A stretch of DNA of 64,000 nucleotides from Halomicrobium urmianum (GCF_020217425.1 NZ_CP084090.1:744001-808000), one strand, 5' to 3'. Numbered from the stretch's first letter, positions 26,401-35,227 are shown. Notes: generated by a model not told the origin, from the letters alone. Translations and numbers: made by a program.

Positions 26401-27673
26401 GAGAGCGTGGTGACGCCGACCAGGTGTGGTCGTCCCACTCGAACCGCACGGGCCGTGCCATCGGCCTGACTGGTTCGTCCGTCTGCCGATCTAGAAACGT
26501 CTCCGACGCCGTTAGGTCGGCGTGTCCTTCGAATCCGCACGGACAGGTGAGCGTCTCCTGATGCCGTGTCGTTCGCTCTGTCGAGCCACAATGCGGGCAC
26601 TCCTGACTTGTCCACGCTTCTGACCGAACTTCGACAGAGATGCCGTATTCTTCGGCGGTACAGACCAGTCGCTCTGTGAACTGCTTGAACGCCCAGAAGT
26701 TGTGGGTCTTGGCGTTGGTCTCGACTGACCAGTGCCTCTCCAACACGTCGGTCAGACCACCAACGTACACGGTATCAACACCGACCTCGTGTAGTCGTTC
26801 TAGAATGTCACGACACAGTGCTTCTTGGGCGTGATCGCGGCGACGTGTCCGTTTCCGATATAGTCGTCGAATACGCTCGCTACTGCACCGAGCGTCTTCT
26901 AGCGCGGACTGTAAGTCGGCAATGTGGCGTGTCGTGTTGCGGAATCGCTCGAACAACTCGCGGCCTACGTACAGGTATTGCTGGCCGGTCGTGGTGGTAC
27001 AGGCGACGATGTTGTTCGCACCGATGTCCAGAGCGGCTTTCTCGGAAGCCAGTGGAGTCTCCCGCGCATCATCAGAAACAGTCACGGGTTGTGAAGCTCT
27101 GAAGGTGCCGTCGACGTCGTCGTACCACAGGTCTAACCGGCCCTGATCCTCGTACTCGGGCCAGTTGGGATCGCCACAGATTTCTAGCCGTAGTCGTTCT
27201 CGACGGCCGAGTCCGTACTTCTCTTTCAGTTCTTTGCCGACCAGCATCTCAAGCCGAGAACGCTCACCCCAGTCGACGGTGTATGCATCGTTGCGAATGA
27301 CGGTACGGAGTTGCCGGCCATCGTCCTGATTACCACGGAAGCCTGGCGGGTCCGGGTGCTCCGTGACAGACGTGTTCCCGGGGTCGTGGTATTGCTCTTT
27401 CAACCGGAAGAACCCACGCCACGCTTCGGTGTTTGTCCGAATCACCTGTTGAGCGGTGGAGGTACCGAGAACGGCCTTATATTTGCCTTCCAGACGGCCG
27501 GTATCAGCGTCCCACACGTCCTCACCCTCGTAGCCGTCTTCGCCGTTGTACCGCATGAGGCGCTCGTAGTTGACTTCGTTCCAGAGAGCGGCGGAAGCGT
27601 CCAACAAGTCCCCCAGCAGTTGCTTTCCGGACTCGGAGAGCGGTCGGACGACGAACGTGTTGGTACGCTTCAT
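26327..27673 (-). CDS. tnpB: TnpB-like protein lacking the canonical RuvC-II glutamate
   Basis: A 448-residue protein starting [15 protein letters not shown]. Start 27673 is chosen because the TATA box TATATAT at about 27696-27704 lies 25 bases upstream; 27685 and 27718 are alternatives. RuvC-I is present with D216 (ALDIGANN), the zinc ribbon is CPHCG...CPCG, and RuvC-III has D386 (HADLTASET). The RuvC-II motif reads [10 protein letters not shown], where the other TnpB of this window has HIVFEDLTHI. The catalytic Glu is therefore replaced by Gly305. A Glu352 in RSEAWTSQ, where the other protein has DPRNTSK, could be a relocated catalytic residue. Otherwise the protein is a nuclease-dead RNA-guided DNA binder. 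Confidence 0.88.
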   Translation of the reverse strand: MKRTNTFVVRPLSESGKQLLGDLLDASAALWNEVNYERLMRYNGEDGYEGEDVWDADTGRLEGKYKAVLGTSTAQQVIRTNTEAWRGFFRLKEQYHDPGNTSVTEHPDPPGFRGNQDDGRQLRTVIRNDAYTVDWGERSRLEMLVGKELKEKYGLGRRERLRLEICGDPNWPEYEDQGRLDLWYDDVDGTFRASQPVTVSDDARETPLASEKAALDIGANNIVACTTTTGQQYLYVGRELFERFRNTTRHIADLQSALEDARCSSERIRRLYRKRTRRRDHAQEALCRDILERLHEVGVDTVYVGGLTDVLERHWSVETNAKTHNFWAFKQFTERLVCTAEEYGISVEVRSEAWTSQECPHCGSTERTTRHQETLTCPCGFEGHADLTASETFLDRQTDEPVRPMARPVRFEWDDHTWSASPRSHCPKEQRTDLSTVHHDGNIASGES

Positions 27674-27789
27674 CAACCAGTTCATGATTCCTTCCATATA
27701 TAAGTAAACTTCAGACATCCTGAGTGAAAGTGAAATAGATGTCGGGCCTTGAGACTCGCACTGAATACTACCGCGGTGGATTCTCGCCG

Positions 27790-28322
27790 GAGCGGGCGCA
27801 ATTTATATGCGGAGCAGGCGCAATACCACGCCGTTCACGGGGTGGATACGCGCCGTCACTCCTCGAAAGAGACCACCGTTCGAACGCCTCCCCGAGTTTC
27901 CCACAGTGATGTTTAAGTGACAGGCCGCCTTCCAGTGCTGTAGGAATCGGTCGGAACGGAGCGGATTCTGAACCGTCCTTCGGAGGCGGCCTGTCCGTCC
28001 ACGTAACGAGGTAGTATCCGAAAGAACAGTCGGTGAACGCCACATCCTCGACGGGTGTGCCAACGTGCCGACTGCTCAAAGCGAGCAAGACGATACCCCC
28101 AACTCTGCTGACGCTTGCTGGCATCCCGTGGCAAAAACAACACTGGGACGCCGTACACGGTCGAGGTGAGGGGTAACGGCCAGTTGGCATGGCCAGCAGT
28201 CCACCAGTCCGACGCTGTGGGACGACCCGCGCCCGAAAGGGCTGGTAGTCCGATGATTGGACTACAAACCTGAAACTCCCACCGCTCGGGATTCCTCCGC
28301 GTGAACGCGGAGGAGGATGTCA
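27790..28322. mobile_element. Palindrome-bounded non-coding element (element B), inverted relative of element A
   Basis: The element has no plausible gene. Its ends are hairpins of the same design as element A: CCACGCCG-TTCA-CGGGGTGG at 27826-27845 (one mismatch) and CCTCCGCG-TGAA-CGCGGAGG at 28294-28313, followed by GGATGTCA. Read on the minus strand it matches element A end to end in order, including the right-end flank (CCCGAGCGGTGGGAG), a TGTTGTTTTTGCCA block and the core at 27949-28024. It therefore belongs to the same PATE-like family. It fills the gap between tnpB and the ligase-like gene. Confidence 0.65.
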
Positions 28323-28384
28323 AGCTCTCCCTGTTGGCTCCCCGGTCCCAAAGTGTAAACCGCTCGCTCGCGCTACGGACGAGC

Positions 28385-29944
28385 ATGGACGACCTCGTCG
28401 ACCTGGTACACCGGTCGCTGAGCGAGGCGGCCGCCGAGGAGTTCGCCGCGCGGGTCGACGAACAGGCCGAGCGCCTCCGTCGGGACGTCGCCGCCGGCGA
28501 GTACGACACCGACGACTTCGCGATCGGGCTGGAGGTCGAGGTGTACGGCGTCGACCCGGGGGGCGAGGGCGGACGAAACGACGGCGGCGACGGACGGGCG
28601 GGCCGCCTGACCGCCCTCCCCGAGTCGGTCTTCGAGGGATCGCTCGCCGGGGAGCTGGGCGTTCACAACGCCGAGATCAACACCGATCCGGACGTTTTCG
28701 ATGGGGCCGGACTGGAATCGCAGGCCGACGCCTTCCGGCGACGGTTCCGTGACGGGCGGGACGCCGCAGCGGCTGCGGGGCGGGGCCTCGTCCTCGACGC
28801 GATGTGGACCGTCCCTCCGGACGAGGGCAGCGAGGCGTACCTCTCGGCCGTGGAGGAGCGGTCGGACGTCGTCGTCGCGGCGAACATGCACCGGGACGCC
28901 CGGTACGTCGCGCTGGACAACGACACGCTCCGGCACGCCGGCGGCGAGATCGAGTTCTCGGTCCCCGGCGCCGACCACGGGTTCCCGACGATCCTCTTCG
29001 AGTCGCTGGCCACCTCGGTCCAGCCCCACCTCCAGATCCCGACGGCCGAGCGGTTCCCCGCCTACTACAACGCCGCGATCCGGACGCTCGGGCCGGTGCT
29101 CGCGCTGACGGCCAACTCCCCGTTCCTGCCGCCGGACCTGTACAACCGCGTGGATGACCCCCGGAACCTGCTGTCCGAGACGCACCGCGAACTGCGCATC
29201 GCCGCCTTCGAGCAGTCGGTCAACACCAGCGCGAACCCGAAGGTCCGGGTCCCGGACGACGTCGAGACCGCCGCCGACGTCGTCGACTACGTCGTCGCCG
29301 ACGACACCTTCGCTCCCTTCCTGCGGGAGTGGGTCGACGACGACCCCGACGGCGTTCAGGGCGAACACTGGGAGTTCGACCACAAGCGCGGCACCTACTG
29401 GCGGTGGCTGCGCTGCGTCATCGGCGGCGACCCCGTCGACGGCGCCGGCGACGAGCGCTCGCTGCGCATCGAGTACCGCCCCGTCCCGACCCAGCCGACG
29501 GCCCGCGACGTCGCCGCCGTCCAGGCGCTCGTGGCCGGCCTGATCCGCGGCGTCGTCGCCCGGGACCACCCGCTCGCGGACCTCCCCTGGAGCGAGGCCG
29601 AACGGAGCTTCTACGCCGCCGCCCGCGACGGCCTCGACGCCGACCTCGCCTGGGTGACCGCCGACGGCGAGCGGACGGCCGATTCCGAAACCGTCTTCGA
29701 CGAACTGTTCGACCTCGCCCGCGCGGGCCTCGACGAGGCCGGGGTGTCCGGGGACCGCACCGACGAACTCCTCCGCCCGCTGGAGCGCCGGTGGGAAGCG
29801 CGGACGACGCCCGCAGCCTGGAAGGTCGGGCGCGCTCGCGACTATCTCGACGACGGGCTGAACCTGGCGAACGCGATTCACGCGATGCAGCGCGACTACT
29901 TCGACCTGAGCCGCGAGCGCGAGACCTTCGCCGACTGGCTCTGA
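28385..29944 (+). CDS. Glutamate-cysteine-ligase-like (GCS2/carboxylate-amine ligase) protein
   Basis: A 519-residue protein starting MDDLVDLVHRSLSEAAAEE. The motif FAIGLEVEVYGVD near residue 40 and the downstream GELGVHNAEINTDP and EIEFSVPGADHGFP resemble the metal- and ATP-binding core of the GCS2 glutamate-cysteine ligase superfamily. Haloarchaea make gamma-glutamylcysteine as a thiol, but this protein is longer than the known GshA, so the substrate is open. Its start follows element B by 62 bases. An in-frame codon upstream at 28301 falls inside the hairpin of that element and is rejected. Confidence 0.78.
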   Translation: MDDLVDLVHRSLSEAAAEEFAARVDEQAERLRRDVAAGEYDTDDFAIGLEVEVYGVDPGGEGGRNDGGDGRAGRLTALPESVFEGSLAGELGVHNAEINTDPDVFDGAGLESQADAFRRRFRDGRDAAAAAGRGLVLDAMWTVPPDEGSEAYLSAVEERSDVVVAANMHRDARYVALDNDTLRHAGGEIEFSVPGADHGFPTILFESLATSVQPHLQIPTAERFPAYYNAAIRTLGPVLALTANSPFLPPDLYNRVDDPRNLLSETHRELRIAAFEQSVNTSANPKVRVPDDVETAADVVDYVVADDTFAPFLREWVDDDPDGVQGEHWEFDHKRGTYWRWLRCVIGGDPVDGAGDERSLRIEYRPVPTQPTARDVAAVQALVAGLIRGVVARDHPLADLPWSEAERSFYAAARDGLDADLAWVTADGERTADSETVFDELFDLARAGLDEAGVSGDRTDELLRPLERRWEARTTPAAWKVGRARDYLDDGLNLANAIHAMQRDYFDLSRERETFADWL

Positions 29945-29957
29945 GAACGCCTCTCTC

Positions 29958-30989
29958 TCACGTTGTCTGTCGCGCTCCGCTGCCCCGGTCGACGGCGCGC
30001 AGGTCGATCCGGCCCTCGGACATCGGAACGCCGCGGTAGGGATCCTCGGCCAGCAGGAGGGCGCCGTCGAGGTCCGCGTACTCGGCCAGCGGCGCGAGGT
30101 GGCAGGCGGGCGCGATGGAGACGTTCGACTCCAGCATACACCCGACCATCACGTCCAGTTCGCAGGCGTGGGCGGCGGCGATGGCCTCGCGGGCGGCCCG
30201 CAGCCCGCCGGTCTTGATCAGCTTGACCGTCACGAGGTCGCAGGCGTCGGCGACGCGGGGAGCGTCCGCGGCGGTGACGAACGATTCGTCGGCGCAGATC
30301 GGGATGGGTGCGTCCTCGTGGACCCGCCGGAGCCCCTCTAGATCCTCTCTGGGGACGGGCTGTTCGAGGAACTGGACGCCTTCGTCGGCCAGCCAGCGGG
30401 CGTTCTCGACGGCCTCGGTGGCGTCCCAGGCGCCGTTGGCGTCCACCCGGAGGGTCGCGACGGGTGCGGCCTCGCGCACGGCGCGGACGCGCGCCCGGTC
30501 GTCGTCGGTCCCGACCTTGACCTTCAGGATCGGATACCCCTCGTCGACGGCCGCGGCGGCCTTCTCACGCATTCGGTCGGGGTCGTCGATGCCGACGGTG
30601 AAGGAGGTGGGCGGCGCGGCGTCGGGGTCGAGCCCCCACTGGCGGTAGCAGGGGACGCCCAGGTCACGGGCGGCGAGGTCCGCCAGCGCCGTCGAGACGG
30701 CCGAGCGGGCGACGGGGTCGCCGGGGGCTCGCTCGGCCAGTTCGACGGCGAGGCGCTGGTCGGCGTGGGGGTCGTCGCAGGCCTCGATGGTGGGGCGGAG
30801 GTCCTCGATGGTCGCTTCGACCGCGTCCCCGCTGCCGCCGTAGTAGCTCGTGGGCGCGACCCCGCCGACGCCGGTGGTGCCTTCGCGGCTCAGTTCGACC
30901 GCGACCACGTCGGCGGCGTCGGTGGTCCCGCGGGCGATGCCGAACGGGTCCGCCGCGGCGAGGGAGTGGCGCTCGACGGCGAGGTTCAC
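29958..30989 (-). CDS. dgcA: N-acetyl-D-glutamate racemase-like enolase-superfamily enzyme (DgcA)
   Basis: A 343-residue muconate-lactonising/dipeptide-epimerase-type protein. The GTG start at 30989 overlaps the stop of the upstream gene (GTGA). It has the catalytic Lys motif LKVKVG, the metal ligands in RVDANGAW, FLEQP and CADES, and the second Lys in VKLIKTGG. In bacteria an enolase-superfamily DgcA acts with the DUF1611 protein DgcN: D-glutamate is N-acetylated, then racemised to N-acetyl-L-glutamate. The adjacent DUF1611 gene supports that role here over L-Ala-D/L-Glu epimerase, but the substrate is inferred from the pairing. Confidence 0.85.
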   Translation of the reverse strand: MNLAVERHSLAAADPFGIARGTTDAADVVAVELSREGTTGVGGVAPTSYYGGSGDAVEATIEDLRPTIEACDDPHADQRLAVELAERAPGDPVARSAVSTALADLAARDLGVPCYRQWGLDPDAAPPTSFTVGIDDPDRMREKAAAAVDEGYPILKVKVGTDDDRARVRAVREAAPVATLRVDANGAWDATEAVENARWLADEGVQFLEQPVPREDLEGLRRVHEDAPIPICADESFVTAADAPRVADACDLVTVKLIKTGGLRAAREAIAAAHACELDVMVGCMLESNVSIAPACHLAPLAEYADLDGALLLAEDPYRGVPMSEGRIDLRAVDRGSGARQTT

Positions 30990-31993
30990 GGCAGCGCCTC
31001 CAGAAGCGCGTCGGCGTCGAACCGGATCGGGTCGGTCGCCGGGAGGCCCAGCGCGTCGCCGTACTCCGCCACGGCCTCGCGAGCGCCGTCCTCGTCCAGC
31101 CGACGGGTGTTGAGCGCGCCGGCGACGACGTCGGCCCCGCTGACGGGCGCGGCCATCCGCTCGTAGAGGTCGGCGTACTCCTCGACCGCGGGCAGCGGGA
31201 ACGACTCGTAGCCGTGGACGACCTCCCGGCCGGCGACGTGACACAGCACCAGCGCGTCGGGCTGGGCGCCGTGGAGGATGCTCGTCGTCACGCCGGAGTA
31301 GGCGGGGTGGACCAGCGCCCCCTGCCCCTCGACGATCAGCAGGTCGCGGTCGCCCTCCTCCAGGACGAGTCGCTCGACGGCGCCCGCCGCGAAGTCGGCG
31401 ATCACCCGGTCGACGGCGATACCGCGGTCCGCGATGGCGATGCCGGTCTGACCGGTCGGGACGACGGCGGCGTCGACCCCCCGCTCCCGGGCCGCGTCCC
31501 GGAGCTCGAAGCTCGTGGTCATCTTCCCCGTCGAGCAGTCCGTCCCCACCGTCACCACCACGTCGGCGTCCACGGCACCGGCGGTGCCGTCGGCGACGCT
31601 CAGGTCCTCGGGCGGCCGGCGCAGGTCACGCAGCTTTGCGCCGTGGTCCGCCGCGAGCGCGGCGAGCTCCTCGTCCTCCGAGAGCATGTAGTGGAGTCCG
31701 GCGATCACGTCGCAGCCCCGCTCCAGCGCCGCCCGCACGTCCGGCCGCCAGTCATCCTCGAACCCCCCGCCGATGGGGGCGATGCCGATCAGCAGGGCGT
31801 CGACTTCGGGCACCTCGTCCATCGACGCGACGATTGGCGCGTCCTGCACGTCCGGCAGGTGGTCGCGCACGCGCTCGCCCGCGGTCGACCGGTCCAGCAC
31901 CGCGCGCACGTCGTGGTCGCCGTAGCGCAACACGCCCACGGCCGTCTTCGCGTCGTCCGGGAACCTGTCGTGAGCGAGAATGGCGACGTCCAT
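30986..31993 (-). CDS. dgcN: DUF1611 family D-glutamate N-acetyltransferase-like protein (DgcN)
   Basis: A 335-residue protein starting MDVAILAHDRFPDDAKTAVG. An N-terminal Rossmann-like domain (about 1-120) is followed by a P-loop NTPase domain with the motif GTDCSTGKMTT at 150-160, which defines DUF1611. The family includes DgcN, which transfers acetyl from acetyl-CoA to D-glutamate. The stop codon overlaps the dgcA start, so the two are translationally coupled. D-glutamate is not a cell-wall component in haloarchaea, so catabolism of environmental D-Glu is the likely purpose. Confidence 0.85.
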   Translation of the reverse strand: MDVAILAHDRFPDDAKTAVGVLRYGDHDVRAVLDRSTAGERVRDHLPDVQDAPIVASMDEVPEVDALLIGIAPIGGGFEDDWRPDVRAALERGCDVIAGLHYMLSEDEELAALAADHGAKLRDLRRPPEDLSVADGTAGAVDADVVVTVGTDCSTGKMTTSFELRDAARERGVDAAVVPTGQTGIAIADRGIAVDRVIADFAAGAVERLVLEEGDRDLLIVEGQGALVHPAYSGVTTSILHGAQPDALVLCHVAGREVVHGYESFPLPAVEEYADLYERMAAPVSGADVVAGALNTRRLDEDGAREAVAEYGDALGLPATDPIRFDADALLEALP

Positions 31994-32049
31994 GCCGCTA
32001 GACTCGGCGCCACAGCGGTAAAAACCTCACCTCGGCCCTGTTTCGGGCA

Positions 32050-32727
32050 TCAGTCCGTTCGCCGGCGGATCGCGTCCCAGTCCGTGACGTCCGCGACGGT
32101 TCCGTCGGCCAGATCGACCGTGACGGTGTATTTGAGGGCGGTCCGATCGTCCGTCTCTGGCTGGCGGACTCTCACCGACGCCAGGTCCTCGACGTATTCG
32201 GGATCCCGCTCGACGGCGACGGTGGCATCGCTCTCTCCCCCATCGCCCTCGTCGCCGTCGCCGTTCTCGAACCGGTATACGGTCCCGTTCGACGCCTCGA
32301 CCGTCGTCGTATTTCCGCTGACGTTCGTCACGGACGTCGTCTCGAGCTTCCGGATCGGCTCGACGGTGAAACTATAGTCGCTCACGTCCCGGAGGTGCCG
32401 CCGGACCGTCTCGTTGCCCGTCGCGATATCGATCGCGCGCTCGCGCTCGGCGGCGGTCAGCGGCCGCTCGGTCTCGGTCCCGACGGCGAAGCGCCCGCGC
32501 CCTCGTTTCTCGATCTCGATCCGTCGGGCGTCCGACGCGTTCGCTACCACCGTCACGTCGCCGTCGGCGTCCGAGAACGTCACGTTCTCCCCGGACACGA
32601 CGAACTCCGGGCCGCTCGCGCCGAGCGGTCCGGCGACTCCGAGAGCGGTCCCCGCACCGGCCAGAACTACGCCGAGCGCGGTCAGGCCGATCAGCGTCCG
32701 GAGCCGGGAGCGGATGTCGCGCGTCAT
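32050..32727 (-). CDS. Secreted protein of unknown function, divergent from membrane regulator
   Basis: A 225-residue protein starting MTRDIRSRLRTLIGLTALGVVLAGAGTALG (signal peptide or N-terminal anchor). The mature part has alternating beta strands and a helix (AAERERAIDIATGNETVRRHL) and ends with a strand TVTVDLADGTVADVTDW. The second half has the spacing of a PepSY-like fold, and the protein at 33647 shares the design (a helix with the NETVR or NESVR motif followed by beta strands), so the two may be related. It is transcribed away from the membrane wHTH gene. Confidence 0.7.
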   Translation of the reverse strand: MTRDIRSRLRTLIGLTALGVVLAGAGTALGVAGPLGASGPEFVVSGENVTFSDADGDVTVVANASDARRIEIEKRGRGRFAVGTETERPLTAAERERAIDIATGNETVRRHLRDVSDYSFTVEPIRKLETTSVTNVSGNTTTVEASNGTVYRFENGDGDEGDGGESDATVAVERDPEYVEDLASVRVRQPETDDRTALKYTVTVDLADGTVADVTDWDAIRRRTD

Positions 32728-32770
32728 GGTTCCCCCCTTGGGTGAAAGACCCGATCAACGCTGCGGTGCA

Positions 32771-32835
32771 CCCGTTTGAAACCAGTTGGAAACAGGTTCC
32801 GAAGCCGCGAAACGGACGAAATCCGGGGAGAAACA
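32771..32835. promoter_or_regulatory. Cluster of GAAAC direct repeats, possible operator
   Basis: The divergent gap holds TTGAAACCAGTT, TGGAAACAGGTT, CGAAACGGAC and AGAAACAGGTA. Similar units (CGAAACGG, TGAAACGCG, GGTTTCG) recur at about 33467-33505 after the regulator gene, before the gene at 33647. The regular use of one word on both sides of a winged-helix gene suggests autoregulation and control of both flanking secreted-protein genes. Confidence 0.4.
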
Positions 32836-32872
32836 GGTAACCGTTAAGACCGGCTGTTAGGTAGTCGAGCGC

Positions 32873-33460
32873 ATGGATGTGCGGGCCCTCCAGGACGGAC
32901 GCGTCGCGCCGGCGGTCGTGTTCCTCGCCGCCGTCCTCGTCCTCTCCGTTCAGTTGATCAACCCCTCTCCGGTCGTCGTCTCGCTCGGTGAGAACGGGGC
33001 CGAGACCACGCGCGTCGGACAGTACTTCACGTACACCGACGTCGCCGTCGCCGTCCTCGCGTCGATCGTCTGCGGTGCGAGCGGGACGTACCTCCTCTTC
33101 GACGGGTCGCGGAGTTCTCCGGATCCGAACCAGTCGCCCGCGCGCGGCAGCGACGAACGCCGACCGGGGCGGGAACCGGCCGGTGCAAACGGTCCGAGAA
33201 CCGGTGGCGGGGAGGCGGTCGCGGACGGAATGTCCGGCCAGCGGGACGACCGGGAGTCGGCGCTGGATCGACTCGCGAACAACGAGGCGACGGTCTACTC
33301 GCTGCTCGTCGACGCCGACGGGACGCTCCCGCAGCGGCGGATCGTCGAGGAGACCGACCTCTCGAAGGCGACCGTCAGCCGGACGCTGGATAAACTCGAA
33401 CGCAGGGGCCTCGTCGAGCGCAAGCGCAACGGGATGGGGAACACGGTGCACCTCCTGTAA
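32873..33460 (+). CDS. Membrane-anchored winged-helix transcriptional regulator
   Basis: A 195-residue protein with two hydrophobic segments (about 10-28, AVVFLAAVLVLSVQLI, and 52-72, VAVAVLASIVCGASGTYLLF) enclosing an extracellular loop of about 25 residues. A disordered linker (about 75-120) follows, then a C-terminal MarR/TrmB-like winged helix (about 125-195) with recognition region VEETDLSKATVSRTLDKLERRGLVERKR. The layout suggests a one-component system that senses something at the membrane and binds DNA while anchored. It is flanked by genes for two secreted proteins and by GAAAC repeats. Confidence 0.82.
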   Translation: MDVRALQDGRVAPAVVFLAAVLVLSVQLINPSPVVVSLGENGAETTRVGQYFTYTDVAVAVLASIVCGASGTYLLFDGSRSSPDPNQSPARGSDERRPGREPAGANGPRTGGGEAVADGMSGQRDDRESALDRLANNEATVYSLLVDADGTLPQRRIVEETDLSKATVSRTLDKLERRGLVERKRNGMGNTVHLL

Positions 33461-33646
33461 CTCGTCGAAACGGCTCTGAAACGCGTTTTCATCCGGTTTC
33501 GTACCGCTCTCCAATCAACTGTTATCAGGTCTTTCAGCCAAGGGGTTAGCGGGGCGACCTGGGACGGCGACGGGCCACACTGGGCGCGGCGTCCGGTGAC
33601 CGGACCCTGCCGACCCGGAATCGCCTCGACACAGAGAGAGCAAACG

Positions 33647-34240
33647 ATGCACGACAAAGCAGTTACACTGGCGGTCGTGGCGGTGCTCGCAGTCGGTGCG
33701 AGCGGCGTCGTGGCCGCGTCGACGATCAGTCCCGCAACGGCCGCCGCACAGCCGTCGGGAGACGAGGTACAGCCAGCGAACTACACGACGAACGTCGTCG
33801 ATCCGGACGACCGACTGAGCGATGGGGACCTCGCGACCGTTCGGGGACTCGCGTGGGCGAACGAGAGCGTCAGGAGCGACATCGAGACCGGAAGTGCCGA
33901 CGACGGCGCTCCGGTCCACTTCCACGTCGAGGCCCTCGACGGCGAGGTCCAGGTCTACGTCGCTCCCCACGAGGGCGCGCCCCCGACCGTCCGCGCCGAC
34001 GTCGACCTCGCCTCCGAGACGATCACGGACGTCGAGCGGGTGAACGACGCTCGAACGGCCGACGACAGGGTGTCGATCGTCCTCCCGTCCGACGAGGTGG
34101 CCGCGGTCGAAGACGGCGAGACGGTTCGGGTCGCGACAGGCGGGGCGACGATCGTCCCGGACGACGCTGGGAACGGGTCCGTCAGCATGCATCCCTCGCC
34201 AACGAACCTGACTGTCGTCGAGAGCGAGCCTGCCGAGTAA
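33647..34240 (+). CDS. Secreted protein of unknown function downstream of membrane regulator
   Basis: A 197-residue protein starting MHDKAVTLAVVAVLAVGASGVVAASTI (signal peptide). The mature part has a helix (LSDGDLATVRGLAWANESVRSDI) and beta strands (VHFHVEALDGEVQVYVAP). The start at 33647 follows a GAGAGAG stretch that may act as a ribosome-binding site; an upstream in-frame ATG at 33596 would place 17 charged residues before the signal peptide. It looks distantly similar to the secreted protein at 32050, so the two may be paralogues under one regulator. Confidence 0.7.
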   Translation: MHDKAVTLAVVAVLAVGASGVVAASTISPATAAAQPSGDEVQPANYTTNVVDPDDRLSDGDLATVRGLAWANESVRSDIETGSADDGAPVHFHVEALDGEVQVYVAPHEGAPPTVRADVDLASETITDVERVNDARTADDRVSIVLPSDEVAAVEDGETVRVATGGATIVPDDAGNGSVSMHPSPTNLTVVESEPAE

Positions 34241-34333
34241 GGCCCGGACGGGCACCGATCGCCGCGACGCACTGGGACTCCTTCTGGCAGTCGTCGACGC
34301 GGCGGCCCCCGCCGCGTCGAACGCCTTCCCCGT

Positions 34334-35227
34334 TCACGGCACTCGCAGTCGGACGGTCCAGAACTCGCGGACGGCGTCTTCCAGGGCGGCCTCCGGGTCG
34401 CCCGTGGCGTCGACGGACGCGGTGACGTCGGCCACCTCGGAGAACCGAGAGAGGACGCTGCGCTCGCCGAGGACGTAGAGGCGGTCGGCCGACCGCTCCT
34501 CGATGGCGGCGCGGCACCGCTCCAGGTGGGAGTCGATCTGTTCCTCGCGGAGGCGCTCGAAGCGGGCCTGGGAGAAGCCGCCCTTGGAGTGCTGGCTCTT
34601 GAGGTCGGAGTCGAAGCCGTGGAAGGCGACGCGCTCGTCGCCGTCGTACTCGGCGAGGGCGAACAGGTCCGAGCGGACGAGCGCGACGGCGTGCTCGCCA
34701 GTGGGGCGGAACCACCCCCGCTCGACGGCGACGCGGTCGTCCCAGCGGGCGAAGGGCTCGGGCGCGACGGGGACGGAGAGGCAGGCCGACAGCAGGCCGG
34801 CGTCGTCGGCGACGACGAGGCAGGGAGCAGCGCGGCCGACCAGCCCGGCCCGGTCGCCCAGCGCCGTCCGAACCGCGTCGGGCACCTCGTGGCCGTCGGC
34901 GACGTAGGCGGTCAGGACGCCCTCGGGTCCGGTCTCGACGGCGGCGAGGCGGTCGAGGACCTCGTCGAGGCGGCCGCCCCGCAGCGTCTCCTCGGCGCGG
35001 AACTCGCGGTCCGCGTCGCCGTCCTGGAGGCGCTCGACGCGGTCCTCCAGTTCGGTCACGCGGTCCTGCAGGCGGTTGACCCGCTCCTCGGCGTCCTGGC
35101 GCTCGCTGGCGGCGTCCGCACGGCGCTCCTCCTCAGCCTCGAGCTGGCGTTCGAGGTGGTGGTTCTCCTCCTCCAGTTCCTCGATGCGCTCCTTCAGCGA
35201 TCCCCGCCCGAGCAGCTCGTCCAGCAT
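34334..35227 (-). CDS. Vms1/eRF1-like (VLRF1) protein with coiled coil
   Basis: A 297-residue protein. The first 70 residues form a coiled coil (MLDELLGRGSLKERIEELEEEN). The rest matches the VLRF1 domain, related to eRF1 and found in Vms1/ANKZF1, which release peptides from stalled ribosome complexes. The signature HSKGGFSQARFERLR (about residues 208-222) holds the Gly-Gly and Gln expected at the active loop. In archaea this family is a candidate rescue factor; its exact role here is not shown. Confidence 0.8.
   Translation of the reverse strand: MLDELLGRGSLKERIEELEEENHHLERQLEAEEERRADAASERQDAEERVNRLQDRVTELEDRVERLQDGDADREFRAEETLRGGRLDEVLDRLAAVETGPEGVLTAYVADGHEVPDAVRTALGDRAGLVGRAAPCLVVADDAGLLSACLSVPVAPEPFARWDDRVAVERGWFRPTGEHAVALVRSDLFALAEYDGDERVAFHGFDSDLKSQHSKGGFSQARFERLREEQIDSHLERCRAAIEERSADRLYVLGERSVLSRFSEVADVTASVDATGDPEAALEDAVREFWTVRLRVP

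Larger units (their letters stand above)
26272..27720 (-). mobile_element. IS1341-type (IS200/IS605, tnpB-only) element with atypical TnpB
   Basis: The right end begins TGACATCC at 26272, followed by the hairpin CCGCGCC-CCGAAA-GGCGCGG at 26281-26300, the usual folded end of IS200/IS605 elements. No tnpA is present. The left end is not clear and is placed just beyond the TnpB promoter near 27720. The element is visibly less GC-rich than the flanking genes. It abuts element B on the left-end side. Confidence 0.65.
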
